Of a stretch of 64,000 nt of DNA, positions 17,633 to 27,348 are shown in pieces (position 1 is the first letter of the stretch; each line of letters begins with the position of its first letter). The stretch spans positions 4,694,548-4,758,547 of the forward strand of contig CP128386.1 of assembly GCA_030345135.1 (NCBI GenBank), written 5' to 3'. A model generated the notes under the pieces. It was not told the DNA's origin. It saw only the letters and a list, made by a program, of their open reading frames with translations, and made no database searches. Source of the DNA: Chitinophagaceae bacterium DXS (GTDB lineage Bacteria; Bacteroidota; Bacteroidia; Chitinophagales; Chitinophagaceae). Made by a program: the position numbers and the translations under genes.

Positions 17633-18760
17633 TTACAGGTAACTCAAATTGGTTGTAGGCGTTAATGCCAGAACTGTTTCATACATCAGCCTGATGGTGC
17701 TTTCAATATCTTTTTTATGGATCATTTCTACAGTTGTATGCATGTAGCGAAGCGGTATAGATATCAATACGCTTGGGCAGCCGTCGTTGGCGTAAGCAAA
17801 GCTATCTGTGTCGGTGCCTGTGCTACGGCTAACGGTGCGCATTTGTAATTGAATTTCGTTCTTCTCAGCCACATCCTGAACAAAGCTCAACAGTTTGTTA
17901 TGCACTGCCGGACCGTAAGCAGGAGAAGGCCCTTTTCCGCAGGCAACATCACCTTCAATGGTTTTGTTGATCATTGGTGTCTGGGTATCATGCGTAACGT
18001 CTGTAATGATAGCTACATTCGGTTTTATGCGGCGGGCAATCATTTCCGCGCCACGAAGACCAACTTCTTCCTGAACAGCATTTACTACATAAAGCCCGAA
18101 CGGTAATTTCTTCTTATTTTCTTTAAGTAACCTGGCAACCTCAGCAATCATAAAGCCGCCAATGCGGTTATCCAAAGCACGTCCGATATAGTAATCGTAA
18201 GCCAGTTCGTCAAAGCCTTCTTCGTAAGTCACAACAGCGCCAATGTGAATGCCTAGTTCTTCAACTTCTTTTTTATTTCTTGCGCCGCAGTCCAGGAAAA
18301 GGTTCTCCACTTTTGGTTGAGGTTCTTTTTGTTCACTGCTGGCGAGTCTTGTGTGGATAGCCGGCCATCCAAAAACTGCTTTTACCTGTCCTTTTTTTCC
18401 ATGAATGATCACTCTTTTAGCAGGTGCGACCTGGTGGTCTACACCGCCATTGCGTTTCAGGTAGATCAGGCCCTGATCATTAATATAGTTTACAAACCAG
18501 CTAATCTCATCAGCATGTGCTTCTATTACAACTTTAAATGGCTCACTGGGATTGATCACTCCCACCGCAGTGCCGTAGGGATCCACAAAATGCGTGTCAA
18601 CATACGGCTGCAGGTAGTCCAGCCACAATTTTTGCCCCTTTGCTTCAAACCCAACGGGGGAGGCATTGTTGATATAGGATCTTAAAAATTCCAGGGAGTC
18701 ATCGGTTAATATATCGTGTTTGGACTTTTCTTTCGAATGTTTTTTCTTGTCTTTAGCCAT
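17633..18760 (-). CDS. M42-family aminopeptidase
   Basis: A cytosolic, dinuclear-metal aminopeptidase (375 aa) of the tetrahedral TET type. Visible metal and catalytic residues: H and D in EAHADEISW, D in GRALDNRIGG, the EE pair in NAVQEEVGLRG, D in ITDVTHDT, and H in RYMHTTVEM. SRSTGTDTDSFAY is also typical. The N-terminal 15 residues are Lys-rich. Members trim short peptides. It is monocistronic; the ATG at 18760 follows a TACCTTAG -7-like element (minus strand, 18801-18794) by about 30 nt. Confidence 0.92.
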   Translation of the reverse strand: MAKDKKKHSKEKSKHDILTDDSLEFLRSYINNASPVGFEAKGQKLWLDYLQPYVDTHFVDPYGTAVGVINPSEPFKVVIEAHADEISWFVNYINDQGLIYLKRNGGVDHQVAPAKRVIIHGKKGQVKAVFGWPAIHTRLASSEQKEPQPKVENLFLDCGARNKKEVEELGIHIGAVVTYEEGFDELAYDYYIGRALDNRIGGFMIAEVARLLKENKKKLPFGLYVVNAVQEEVGLRGAEMIARRIKPNVAIITDVTHDTQTPMINKTIEGDVACGKGPSPAYGPAVHNKLLSFVQDVAEKNEIQLQMRTVSRSTGTDTDSFAYANDGCPSVLISIPLRYMHTTVEMIHKKDIESTIRLMYETVLALTPTTNLSYL

Positions 18761-18825
18761 GGCTGTATATTAAAAGTTGTTTGAATTAGGTTGCTAAGGT
18801 AAGGCCAAAAGAGCAAAGGGGGAAG

Positions 18826-18895
18826 AGGTATCAGGTGCCAGGTATCAGGTTTCAGGCGTGAGGTGGTTAGTTATACGTTATACGTGGTACGTTTT
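18826..18895. repeat. Heptamer repeats (GGTATCA family)
   Basis: Words GGTATCA, GGTGCCA, GGTTTCA and then GTTATAC/GTGGTAC in near-tandem, the family seen at 1480-1550 and 48748-48780. Confidence 0.7.
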
Positions 18896-19028
18896 GGGAG
18901 CGGAGATGGCAGACGAGATAAAACGTTGACCTGGCTGGCAAAAGATGAGGCGGCAGTTGTTTCGACCCGATTAAACTTTATTCTTTGCCTGAAACTTTAT
19001 ATATTCAGTATTCTAACGGTTGCTTATG

Positions 19029-19886
19029 ATGAATCGCCGCCATCTCCTGAAAAATGCCGCACTTTTTTCCGGCGCATTGTTGCTTGACAAATTTTCGCCG
19101 GCTTTTGCTTTCAATAAATCAGCCTATAAGATTGGTGCCTGCGACTGGAGCCTGGGCAAAAGCAGCAATTTAAGCGCATTTGATGTGGCAAAACAAATCA
19201 GGTTGCAAGGTGTGCAGGTAAACATGGGATCATTAGGTGATAACATGCGGTTGCGGGACAAAAATTTGCAGCAACAATATTTACAAAAATCAAAGGAGAC
19301 AGGTGTATCTATAGCTGGCCTGGCGTTGGCAGAACTGAACAATATTCCTTACAAGAGCGATGCACGCACGGATGAATGGGTGGCTGATAGCATTGATGTA
19401 GCCGCCAACATTGGCGCGAAAGTAATTCTACTGGCTTTCTTTTATGCAAATGATCTGCGGAATGATGATAAAGGGAAAAAGGCTGTAATTGAAAAACTGA
19501 AGAAGGTGATGCCCAAGGCCGAAAAGCAAAACATCATTCTTGGCATCGAGTCGTACATGACGGCAGAAGAACATATCGATATTATTGAAAAAGTAGGCTC
19601 GGACAACCTGAAAGTTTATTACGATTTTAGAAATGCTGCAGATGCGGGTAATGACATCTACAAAGAAATAAAACTGCTTGGCAGTAAGTACATCTGCGAA
19701 TGTCATTGCAAGGAAAACGGATATCTGTTGGGCAAAGGTGACCTCGATTTCAGAAAAATACGGACCACCCTTGACGAAATTGGTTTTTCGGGATGGCTGC
19801 AAATTGAGGGGGCCGTGCCGAAGGATGTTTCCGTTGTTGATGCCTATGTGCAAAATCTGGCATTTATGAAAAGCGTGTTTGGCTGA
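19029..19886 (+). CDS. Exported xylose-isomerase-like TIM-barrel protein
   Basis: A sugar phosphate isomerase/epimerase-family protein (285 aa from ATG 19029; the ATG at 19026 is equally possible). It begins NRRHLLKNAALFSGALLL, a twin-Arg-like signal, with a probable cleavage after AFA. The barrel shows IGACDWSLG, GIESYMTAEEHIDI, YYDFRNAA and CECHCKENG, with Glu/Asp/His positions expected for the metal site, and LQIEGAVP at the end. It is followed 48 bp later by a PVC-type haem lipoprotein; such pairs are common in Bacteroidota and suggest joint periplasmic oxidation or isomerisation of a sugar derivative. The substrate is unknown. Confidence 0.82.
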   Translation: MNRRHLLKNAALFSGALLLDKFSPAFAFNKSAYKIGACDWSLGKSSNLSAFDVAKQIRLQGVQVNMGSLGDNMRLRDKNLQQQYLQKSKETGVSIAGLALAELNNIPYKSDARTDEWVADSIDVAANIGAKVILLAFFYANDLRNDDKGKKAVIEKLKKVMPKAEKQNIILGIESYMTAEEHIDIIEKVGSDNLKVYYDFRNAADAGNDIYKEIKLLGSKYICECHCKENGYLLGKGDLDFRKIRTTLDEIGFSGWLQIEGAVPKDVSVVDAYVQNLAFMKSVFG

Positions 19887-19934
19887 TAAGTAGTCTTACC
19901 GTTTTGTTCAACTATACCTATACAACCAACATAC

Positions 19935-22805
19935 ATGAAACGATTGCTTGCTTTTTCATTTCTTATCACATTGCTGTTGGGCTTAACACAATGCAAAAAC
20001 AACAAACAGCCTGCCGAACCTCCATTGGGATTGTATTTACCCGACGACCTCGAAGCAACTTTGTGGGCAGAATCTCCCATGATGTACAATCCTACCAATA
20101 TGGATGTGGATAGCAAAGGCCGCATCTGGATCACCGAAGCTGTAAACTACCGTAGTTTTAATAACGATTCCGTGCATCATCTCCATCATAGCAAGGGCGA
20201 CAGGGTTATGATCCTGGAGGACCGGGATGGCGATGGAAAAGCTGATACATCTAAAGTGTTTGTGCAGGACAAGGATCTTACTTCGCCCCTGGGTATCGCT
20301 GTTATAGGAAATAAAGTGATTGTTTCCTGCGCACCCAATCTTATTGTTTATACTGATGAAAACGGTGATGATATACCGGATAAAAAGGAAATTTTGCTAA
20401 CAGGATTTGGTGGGTTTGACCATGACCATTCGTTACATTCCACCGTTGCCGGCCCTGATGGAAAATGGTATTTCAATACGGGCAATGCAGGTCCGCACAT
20501 GGTAAAGGATAAAGCAGGTTTTATGCTGCGGTCAGGAAGTGTGTATACCGGTGGAACTCCTTATAATACAAAAAATCAAAGCGGGCTGGTAAGCGATGAC
20601 GGCAAAGTTTGGGTTGGTGGATTGGCGCTGCGGATAAATCCTGATGGTACGGGACTAAAAGTGCTGGCGCATAATTTCCGTAACTCTTATGAAGTGGCGG
20701 TAGACTCTTATGGAAATTTCTGGCAGAACGATAATGATGACCAGGTGCTTACCTGCCGCACAAGCTGGCTGATGGAAGGGGGGAATGCCGGGTATTTCAG
20801 CAACGATGGTTCACGCTACTGGCAGGCTGATCAGCGCCCCGGACAGGACATGTTTACTGCGCAATGGCACCAGGATGATCCTGATGTGATGTATGTGGGC
20901 GATAACAGTGGTGCCGGTGCTCCAACAGGGATTGTGATGAATGAAGGCGACGCTTTGGGAGAGAAATACTGTGGAATGTTGCTGAGTGCCGACGCTGGCA
21001 GGAATGTAATCTTCGGTTACAAGCCTTTGCAAAAAGCCTCGGGCTTTGAATTGAAAGGACAAAGGCTGAATTTTATTACATCACTTCCTGATGATAATAC
21101 CCATTATGTCTGGAATGATTCGGCTGCAAACAGCAATAAAAAAATGTGGTTTAGACCGAGCGATGTTGCGATTGGAACCGACGGCGCCATTTACGTTGCC
21201 GATTGGTATGATCCGGTTGTCGGCGGCCACGCCATGCAGGATTCTACCGGCTACGGAAGGATCTACCGCATCGCTCCAAAAAATAAGAAATTAAAAAGGC
21301 CCTTATATGATTTTTCGACCACTGAAGGACAGTTACAGGCAATGCAAAGCCCTGCCATTAATGTGCGCGGCTGGGCAATTGATCAGTTAAGACAGCAAGG
21401 CGAGTCCGTTATACCAAAAGTATTGCCATTGTTAAATGCTTCAAATCCTTATTACCGTGCGAGGGCAGTTTGGTTGCTGTCTCAATTGGGTAACAGTGGT
21501 ATTGCAGAAACGGAGAAAATTCTTGATAACGGCGATCCGCAATTGCGTGTAGCCGCATTTCGTGCGTTGAGAGAGACAGGAAAAGATGTGATGCCTTACT
21601 GCCGGAAACTTGTGAATGATACTTCGTCAATGGTACGCCGTGAGGTTGCAATAGCGATTCGTGACCTGCCATTCGATTCGACTCATCAGATGATTCTTCA
21701 GTTGATAAAAGGTTACAATGGTGATGACCCGTGGTATTTGTATGCGCTGGGTTTAGCTGTTGGTCAACATGGTGCTGAATTATATCCTGAAATAATTAAC
21801 GCATTAGGAAAGGGAAGTACTTCCTGGAATAAGAAACTTGCCGATGTGCTTTGGCGAATTCATCCTGCAGCCGCAGCCGGCGTCTTCCAGCAATGGGCGC
21901 AAGACAGTTCGCTTACTGCCGACGCAAGAAAGACAGCTATAACGGCTTTGGCTTTTGTGAATGATAAAACGGCTGTCAATGCAATGTTAGTGTTGGCCAA
22001 AAGTCCTTTACAGGATGTCGCTGAGCAATCAAAATACTGGCTGTCCTTTAGAAAAGACAATGATTGGTATGCACTGATAGACTGGAAAAAGACCGGGCTT
22101 GATCTGGATAAAGAAAAGAAATATGCGGCCATGAAAGTATGGGCTGGCAAGGCTTTGAATAAGGATCTCACATTGTTTGACAGAAAAGATGCACTTCAGC
22201 ACATGGCTAATGATTCGATAGGCGGCCAAATGATTATGGGGCTGCTTGCTGATAATAAGTTTGAACCAGGCCTGGATACAATTATCGGGAAAATGATCTT
22301 TAAAAATCCTGATTTGAGTGTGCGCGTGCAGGCTGACAAGTATTTTGCAGGGAGAAACGACAAGGCTGAGTTCTCCATAAATGATGTTGTTGCACTCGCA
22401 GGCAATGCAGAGAACGGCCATGTGGTATTTACCTCGAAATGTGCCACCTGTCACCGCGTAAATAGCGAAGGACACGATATAGGGCCGGAACTTACGGCTA
22501 TTCAAAAGAAGCTGGATAAAACGGCTCTTGTTGATGCGATCATTCATCCGAGTGCTGCAATTGAATTTGGATACGAGCCGTGGCTGGTGAACATGAAGGA
22601 CAGCACGGCTGTCTATGGTTTTATCATTGCTGACAGCAAGACTGTTGTAGTAAAAGATTTGGCAGGAGTAAAGCATTCATTGCCGAAAGACGAAATTAAG
22701 AATAGAAAAAAGATGGATTATAGCCTGATGCCGGAACCTGCAGTGCTTGGTCTTTCAGCAAATGATATTGCTAACGTGGTAGCATTTATACAGGCTAAAA
22801 AATAA
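19935..22805 (+). CDS. PVC-type haem-binding c-type cytochrome lipoprotein
   Basis: A 956-aa exported protein. The order is lipoprotein signal (Cys at about residue 20), a beta-propeller dehydrogenase-like region (residues about 35-450) with repeated GxPxG and DRDGDGKAD/ENGDDIPD calcium-type loops, HEAT-like helical repeats (about 460-790), then a cytochrome c domain with CATCH (about residues 835-839) and a downstream Met (SLMPEP) as a likely sixth ligand. This is the architecture of the membrane-bound dehydrogenase family named PVC-type. It probably passes electrons from a sugar or alcohol substrate. It lies between the exported isomerase and a GH9 enzyme. Confidence 0.9.
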   Translation: MKRLLAFSFLITLLLGLTQCKNNKQPAEPPLGLYLPDDLEATLWAESPMMYNPTNMDVDSKGRIWITEAVNYRSFNNDSVHHLHHSKGDRVMILEDRDGDGKADTSKVFVQDKDLTSPLGIAVIGNKVIVSCAPNLIVYTDENGDDIPDKKEILLTGFGGFDHDHSLHSTVAGPDGKWYFNTGNAGPHMVKDKAGFMLRSGSVYTGGTPYNTKNQSGLVSDDGKVWVGGLALRINPDGTGLKVLAHNFRNSYEVAVDSYGNFWQNDNDDQVLTCRTSWLMEGGNAGYFSNDGSRYWQADQRPGQDMFTAQWHQDDPDVMYVGDNSGAGAPTGIVMNEGDALGEKYCGMLLSADAGRNVIFGYKPLQKASGFELKGQRLNFITSLPDDNTHYVWNDSAANSNKKMWFRPSDVAIGTDGAIYVADWYDPVVGGHAMQDSTGYGRIYRIAPKNKKLKRPLYDFSTTEGQLQAMQSPAINVRGWAIDQLRQQGESVIPKVLPLLNASNPYYRARAVWLLSQLGNSGIAETEKILDNGDPQLRVAAFRALRETGKDVMPYCRKLVNDTSSMVRREVAIAIRDLPFDSTHQMILQLIKGYNGDDPWYLYALGLAVGQHGAELYPEIINALGKGSTSWNKKLADVLWRIHPAAAAGVFQQWAQDSSLTADARKTAITALAFVNDKTAVNAMLVLAKSPLQDVAEQSKYWLSFRKDNDWYALIDWKKTGLDLDKEKKYAAMKVWAGKALNKDLTLFDRKDALQHMANDSIGGQMIMGLLADNKFEPGLDTIIGKMIFKNPDLSVRVQADKYFAGRNDKAEFSINDVVALAGNAENGHVVFTSKCATCHRVNSEGHDIGPELTAIQKKLDKTALVDAIIHPSAAIEFGYEPWLVNMKDSTAVYGFIIADSKTVVVKDLAGVKHSLPKDEIKNRKKMDYSLMPEPAVLGLSANDIANVVAFIQAKK

Positions 22806-22905
22806 ACGCTGGTTGGGTTGATAGCAGTACAAATTTTCACTAAATCGGTGTATTTTAGATACGGATTAAGTGAGCACATAAACTGTCTTATTTCAAACAA
22901 CTGCT

Positions 22906-24735
22906 ATGATCAATTTACCCCGGCATTCTTTTCTTTTTGTTGTTTTGCTTTGCCCTTTGTTTTTGTTTGGCCAGGCCAAAATAGCTACGAATCATGTTGG
23001 TTACGAGATAGGCATGAACAAAAAAGCAGTTTTGGTGTCCGACGGCAAAAAGCATGTTGGCTCTTTTCAACTGGTAAATGTTTCTGACGGAAAAGCTGTT
23101 CTGGAAGGGATACCTTTTTATAATGGCCCTGTTAATAAATGGAAGAACTGGACTTTCTGGACGCTTGATTTCAGCAGTTATAATACACCGGGTTCTTATT
23201 ACATGCAGGCGCAGGTGGATGGTAAATATATCATCTCTTATCCTTTTATTATCGGCAAACAGGTGTTGGAGCAAACGACGTTATCGGACGTTATCTATTA
23301 TTTTAAAGGGCAACGGTGCTCGGGTTTGCTGGATGCAGCGGATCACCATTTACCTATGCCCGGAAAAGAGGGGCATTTCGTGGATCTGCATGGTGGCTGG
23401 TACGATGCCACAGGTGACTACGGTAAACATCTTTCTCATCTTTCATTCTCCTCTTATTTCAATCCGCAACAGGTGTCACTAACGGTGTGGACCTTGTTGA
23501 AGACATATGAAGAGTTAAGTAAGAAAACAGGAAATAGTTTTCGTCAGTATAAAAGAAGGGTTTTGGATGAGGCAATGTTTGGCGCCGACTATCTCGTTCG
23601 TTTGCAACAGCCGAATGGTTCTTTCTTTCGTTCGGTTTCGGCACCCGGTCCCGCAAAGTTGGCCAAAGACAGGGTTGTTGGCGCAGAAAGCAAAGGCTAC
23701 AGGATAAAGCAATCCAAAGATCAATCCTGGGGTGGTGGTTCTATTGAGAATAACTGGAAAAGCTACCAGGTTAGTTTCCGTTCGGGCGGCGGGCTATCGA
23801 TTGCAGCGCTCGCAATGGCTGCTGCTTACGATACAAGCGGGGATTTTTCCAACGCTGATTATCTCAAAGCTGCTGAAAATGCATTTGCATTTCTTAACAA
23901 GAACAATGCTTCCATGACAAACGATGGAAAAGAGAACATTGTAGATGATTATTGTGCATTGCAGGCTGCAACGGAATTGTTTAAAACGACGAAAAAGCCT
24001 GTTTATAAAGAAGCTGCGGACAGAAGAGCTGAGAGCCTGATGAATCGATTAGCATCGTGGAAAGAATATGTTGACTACTGGCGGGCGGATGAAAAGGACA
24101 GACCATTCTTTCATCCATCTGATGCCGGCTTGCCTTTAATCAGCCTCGTAACCTATTATGAAGTAGCCGACAAATCAGCCAGGGCGAAAATAAAACAGGT
24201 TATGCGCCGGTCAATCAATTTTGAAATGACCATTACGCACGAAGTGAACAATCCTTTTGGCTACAGCAGGCAACTGGTTCAGGATACATCGGAAAAACGA
24301 TGGAGCTCTTTTTTCTTTCCGCAGGGAAGTGAAGCTTCTCCCTGGTGGCAGGGTGAAAATGCACGCTTAGGTTCTATGGCCGCAGCCGCGCGAAAGATAG
24401 CGCCATTGTTTAGTGGCGATAAAAAGCTATACGACAGCCTGCAAAACTTTGCCCAGGATCAGTTGAACTGGATACTGGGTCTTAATCCTTTTGATGCCTG
24501 CATGTTGCAGGGCACTGGTTATAACAATCCTGCCTACAATTTCTTCGGCACATTTGAATACACCAATGCGCCCGGTGGCATCGTAAACGGAATTACCTCG
24601 GGCTTAAACGATGAAAATGATATTGACCTGAATGTACCTTATTCTATTACCGGCAAAGACTATGACTGGCGTTGGGCCGAACAATGGTTGCCACATGCGG
24701 CTTGGTACATGTACGCGGTAGCTTTAGGGAATTGA
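22906..24735 (+). CDS. GH9-family cellulase-like glycoside hydrolase
   Basis: A 609-aa exported enzyme: signal peptide (about 1-22, ending FGQ), an N-terminal Ig-like domain of the cellulase-N type (NHVGYEIGMNKKAVLV), then a GH9 (alpha/alpha)6 domain. The catalytic Asp segment reads GGWYDATGDYGKH (about residues 165-177), one residue longer than the classical DAGD. The C-terminal part has LNWILGLNPFDACML and a NDENDIDLN acid-rich segment where the catalytic Glu is expected. Family members cleave beta-1,4-glucans. It is 100 bp after the haem lipoprotein gene. Substrate range is inferred only. Confidence 0.88.
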   Translation: MINLPRHSFLFVVLLCPLFLFGQAKIATNHVGYEIGMNKKAVLVSDGKKHVGSFQLVNVSDGKAVLEGIPFYNGPVNKWKNWTFWTLDFSSYNTPGSYYMQAQVDGKYIISYPFIIGKQVLEQTTLSDVIYYFKGQRCSGLLDAADHHLPMPGKEGHFVDLHGGWYDATGDYGKHLSHLSFSSYFNPQQVSLTVWTLLKTYEELSKKTGNSFRQYKRRVLDEAMFGADYLVRLQQPNGSFFRSVSAPGPAKLAKDRVVGAESKGYRIKQSKDQSWGGGSIENNWKSYQVSFRSGGGLSIAALAMAAAYDTSGDFSNADYLKAAENAFAFLNKNNASMTNDGKENIVDDYCALQAATELFKTTKKPVYKEAADRRAESLMNRLASWKEYVDYWRADEKDRPFFHPSDAGLPLISLVTYYEVADKSARAKIKQVMRRSINFEMTITHEVNNPFGYSRQLVQDTSEKRWSSFFFPQGSEASPWWQGENARLGSMAAAARKIAPLFSGDKKLYDSLQNFAQDQLNWILGLNPFDACMLQGTGYNNPAYNFFGTFEYTNAPGGIVNGITSGLNDENDIDLNVPYSITGKDYDWRWAEQWLPHAAWYMYAVALGN

Positions 24736-24967
24736 AAATGAATGTGCGAATTTGCAAATGTGCAAATGTGCGAATGTGCGAATGAGAGAATGTGCGAATG
24801 TGCAAATTTGCAAATGTGCAAATGTGCAAATGTGCGCACCGGCAAATTCGTAGGCTTCAAGTGCCTTCTTTCTTTTTCTCAATTCATTTTCTCTTACATT
24901 CTTACCATCTTACACGTCCTGCGGTCTTACACGTCTTACATGTCTTACTGTCTTACGATCTTACTAT
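24736..24967. repeat. Octamer repeats and TCTTAC words
   Basis: From 24742 to about 24845 the sequence is a tandem 8-bp repeat, GTGCAAAT/GTGCGAAT/TTGCAAAT, about 12 copies. From about 24890 to 24965 a TCTTAC-based word recurs every 8-10 bp. Frames through this region on both strands are repeat artefacts. Confidence 0.85.
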
Positions 24968-27310
24968 CTACTTCATATTCACTCCAACTCTTAACGCTTT
25001 AAGCCCCGAAACTCCCTGCAGTTCCTGTAGCTCAAGATATTCGAGATCATTCAGCAGCATGTTTTGTTCCTGCAGGTACTTGATATATTGCACGTACTCT
25101 TCAGCATCCTTCTGGTTGTAGTAAACCATCGCAATTTTTCCGGGTTGCGTCAGACGCTCTTCGGTGTTTTTGATGAAGGCTTTGTCAATACGTTTTTTTA
25201 TCACCTGGTACTGAATATTGTATCCGCCTTTTACATCAAACCTTTTTTCATCAATCCTGAATTCAATATCCAAAGGATTGGTATGTATGAAGATCAACTG
25301 CGTTGTAAATAAAGCTTTTGGTATTTGCGGCACTAAAGCTTTGGTAAGTTGAGCAATAGCAGCCATGGATGTCAACTGCCAGAGGCGGATATCTTTCAGA
25401 TATTTTAATTCGAAATGCTTGTCCGGCGCAATCGACTGTCCAATGTAAATATCATATTCAACTCCATCTGTTCTGAACTTTTCAAAATAGAAAGGAAATG
25501 CTGTTTGCAGCTCCATATTCATTAGATCGAGATACTGACTTATTGAGGCATTAATGGTTTGCATGGATTCTTCCAGCAGACGTCTGTGTTTGTAAGCCTC
25601 TCCATCTTTGTCATTCATGTGTGCTAAGTATTCAGCAATCCCGGCGCTGCAGTCAGGTTGTGTTTTTTGGACATGTTGCAAAAATGGCAATACTTCAGAA
25701 TCCCTGAAATAGTTGATGTTGTTTTCTACTTCTGTTGTAATAAATTCTTTTATCCGTTCTTTCCATTTATTGGTTTCAAAAATAAACTCATCTGTTAGTA
25801 TTAAGGTTGCAGATTGTTTGATCTTTTCCAATAGGTCAACAAGATTGGTCAGCTGATAACGAAGATCACTTCTCAATGCCTCATTTCTTTCCAGCGTTGA
25901 ATTGCGAATGTCTACTGCGCCATACAAGGGATAAACTTTATTAAAAACAATTTGCTCCAGGGGATTTTTTTTCTTTTCGAAGCGGTTTTGCATATAATGC
26001 CATGCCGCTTCATTAAACTTCCATTGAACGGCAGATTGCAACGCTGTGTACTTGCGTTTAATTACGTCGTTAATGCGGATGTTGAAATCATCAATGATCT
26101 TTTGCATTAATTGCGCAATTAGCGGTAATGCAGGTTCCAGGTTTGCCAGTATGCTTTCGTCCAACAGATCAGGAACCCTGCTGTATATTTCCATTGCGCC
26201 GGCCATCTTCGCGTTATAAAATATCGGCAACATTGCAAAGGATTGAATGTCTGTATGCTGAAGCGTGGACATCAAAAAGAAATGTGATTTAATCAGCTCC
26301 GCGTGATTTCTGAAGAAAAGCAGCCTTGGGTTTTTGACATAATTTGTAGCAAGCGAAAGAAATGCCTGCTCCGCTATTCCGGCATCCCTTCCTAACGATA
26401 CAACTACACTTTTCTGCTGATGTGCGTAATCAAGAACCAGCTTGTCATTAACCGACAAAAGAGGTAGTAAACCAAATTCAATCGCGCTATTACCCGCCAA
26501 CGTTTTTAGTGATTGTACAAGATTGACATAATTCACTTCTTTTTTCTCGTTTGTATTATTAAGCAATATGCTTTTGATATTTTCAATAGCATATTGCTCG
26601 GTTATGTCTTTGATGGTGACAATGGACATACCGCTGAAGTGAAAATTTTCAAGTGGAAGAATATCGTCAAGTACATCCATGGTCGGAGGTTCACGCAGAT
26701 CGATATGAAGATGCTCGATATCAATCTCCGGTAAGGGCATTGTTGTTGTTACTTCAACAAATCTATTATCAACATTTAGTTTGAAATATTTTGTAAGAAG
26801 TGTTTGATGGTCCACAAACGAGCGGATGAGATTGCTTTTTTTTGTGATCTTAATGTTATAGAAACGCTCCAGGATCATAGAATAAAGCAATTCTTTCTTT
26901 TGCGCCAGTATCATTTCCTGTTCAGAAATTACAGTGCCGGTAATTGCTCTGCAAGTGGCATCCGTGAGCGTTTCGTACAGCCTTTCTGATCCATAAACGA
27001 TCAACGGAGAAACGGGTAGGCTAATTCCCCAGTATGCTTGCTTTTCATCATCCATCAATGTAGAAAGACAGACGTAAACAAGATCGAACAACTTCTTGTA
27101 TTTATGTAAGTCTTCGTTTTTTATTGGATGTTCCAGTTCCGGATATTTTTGAAATTTCTCCAGCAACATTGGATAAATGGGAGCCTTTACAGAGCTTTCA
27201 TCTTTACTTAGATTTTTCAAATAAGTAATAAAAGGCTTCAATGAAAAAGAAGAATGCTGAAGCTCACTTGTCGTTGTTCGTGTTAATATGTTGAGTAGAA
27301 TTTGCTGCAT
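24968..27310 (-). CDS. Large GAF-domain protein
   Basis: A 780-aa cytosolic protein without signal or membrane segments. A GAF-like fold lies in the centre (about residues 270-410), ending SFAMLPIFYNAKMAGAMEIYS. The following YPLYGAVDIRNSTLERNEA (about 470-490) is a conserved feature of large Bacteroidota GAF proteins. The rest is mostly helical. No catalytic motif is visible. It is last in a leftward run behind the phosphoesterase fusion (38 bp gap), so it may sense a small molecule for that operon; this is inference. Confidence 0.7.
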   Translation of the reverse strand: MQQILLNILTRTTTSELQHSSFSLKPFITYLKNLSKDESSVKAPIYPMLLEKFQKYPELEHPIKNEDLHKYKKLFDLVYVCLSTLMDDEKQAYWGISLPVSPLIVYGSERLYETLTDATCRAITGTVISEQEMILAQKKELLYSMILERFYNIKITKKSNLIRSFVDHQTLLTKYFKLNVDNRFVEVTTTMPLPEIDIEHLHIDLREPPTMDVLDDILPLENFHFSGMSIVTIKDITEQYAIENIKSILLNNTNEKKEVNYVNLVQSLKTLAGNSAIEFGLLPLLSVNDKLVLDYAHQQKSVVVSLGRDAGIAEQAFLSLATNYVKNPRLLFFRNHAELIKSHFFLMSTLQHTDIQSFAMLPIFYNAKMAGAMEIYSRVPDLLDESILANLEPALPLIAQLMQKIIDDFNIRINDVIKRKYTALQSAVQWKFNEAAWHYMQNRFEKKKNPLEQIVFNKVYPLYGAVDIRNSTLERNEALRSDLRYQLTNLVDLLEKIKQSATLILTDEFIFETNKWKERIKEFITTEVENNINYFRDSEVLPFLQHVQKTQPDCSAGIAEYLAHMNDKDGEAYKHRRLLEESMQTINASISQYLDLMNMELQTAFPFYFEKFRTDGVEYDIYIGQSIAPDKHFELKYLKDIRLWQLTSMAAIAQLTKALVPQIPKALFTTQLIFIHTNPLDIEFRIDEKRFDVKGGYNIQYQVIKKRIDKAFIKNTEERLTQPGKIAMVYYNQKDAEEYVQYIKYLQEQNMLLNDLEYLELQELQGVSGLKALRVGVNMK

Positions 27311-27348
27311 AGTTAAGTTTAATCACGGGCCTTTTTAATACCGTTGTA

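Noticed and set aside
22029-22676. 215-codon frame opposite the haem lipoprotein
   Set aside because: It lies wholly antisense to a well-supported gene with clear domains; no domain of its own.
24647-25121. Several 60-110 codon frames on both strands
   Set aside because: They follow the 8-bp repeat period and TCTTAC words rather than a protein pattern.
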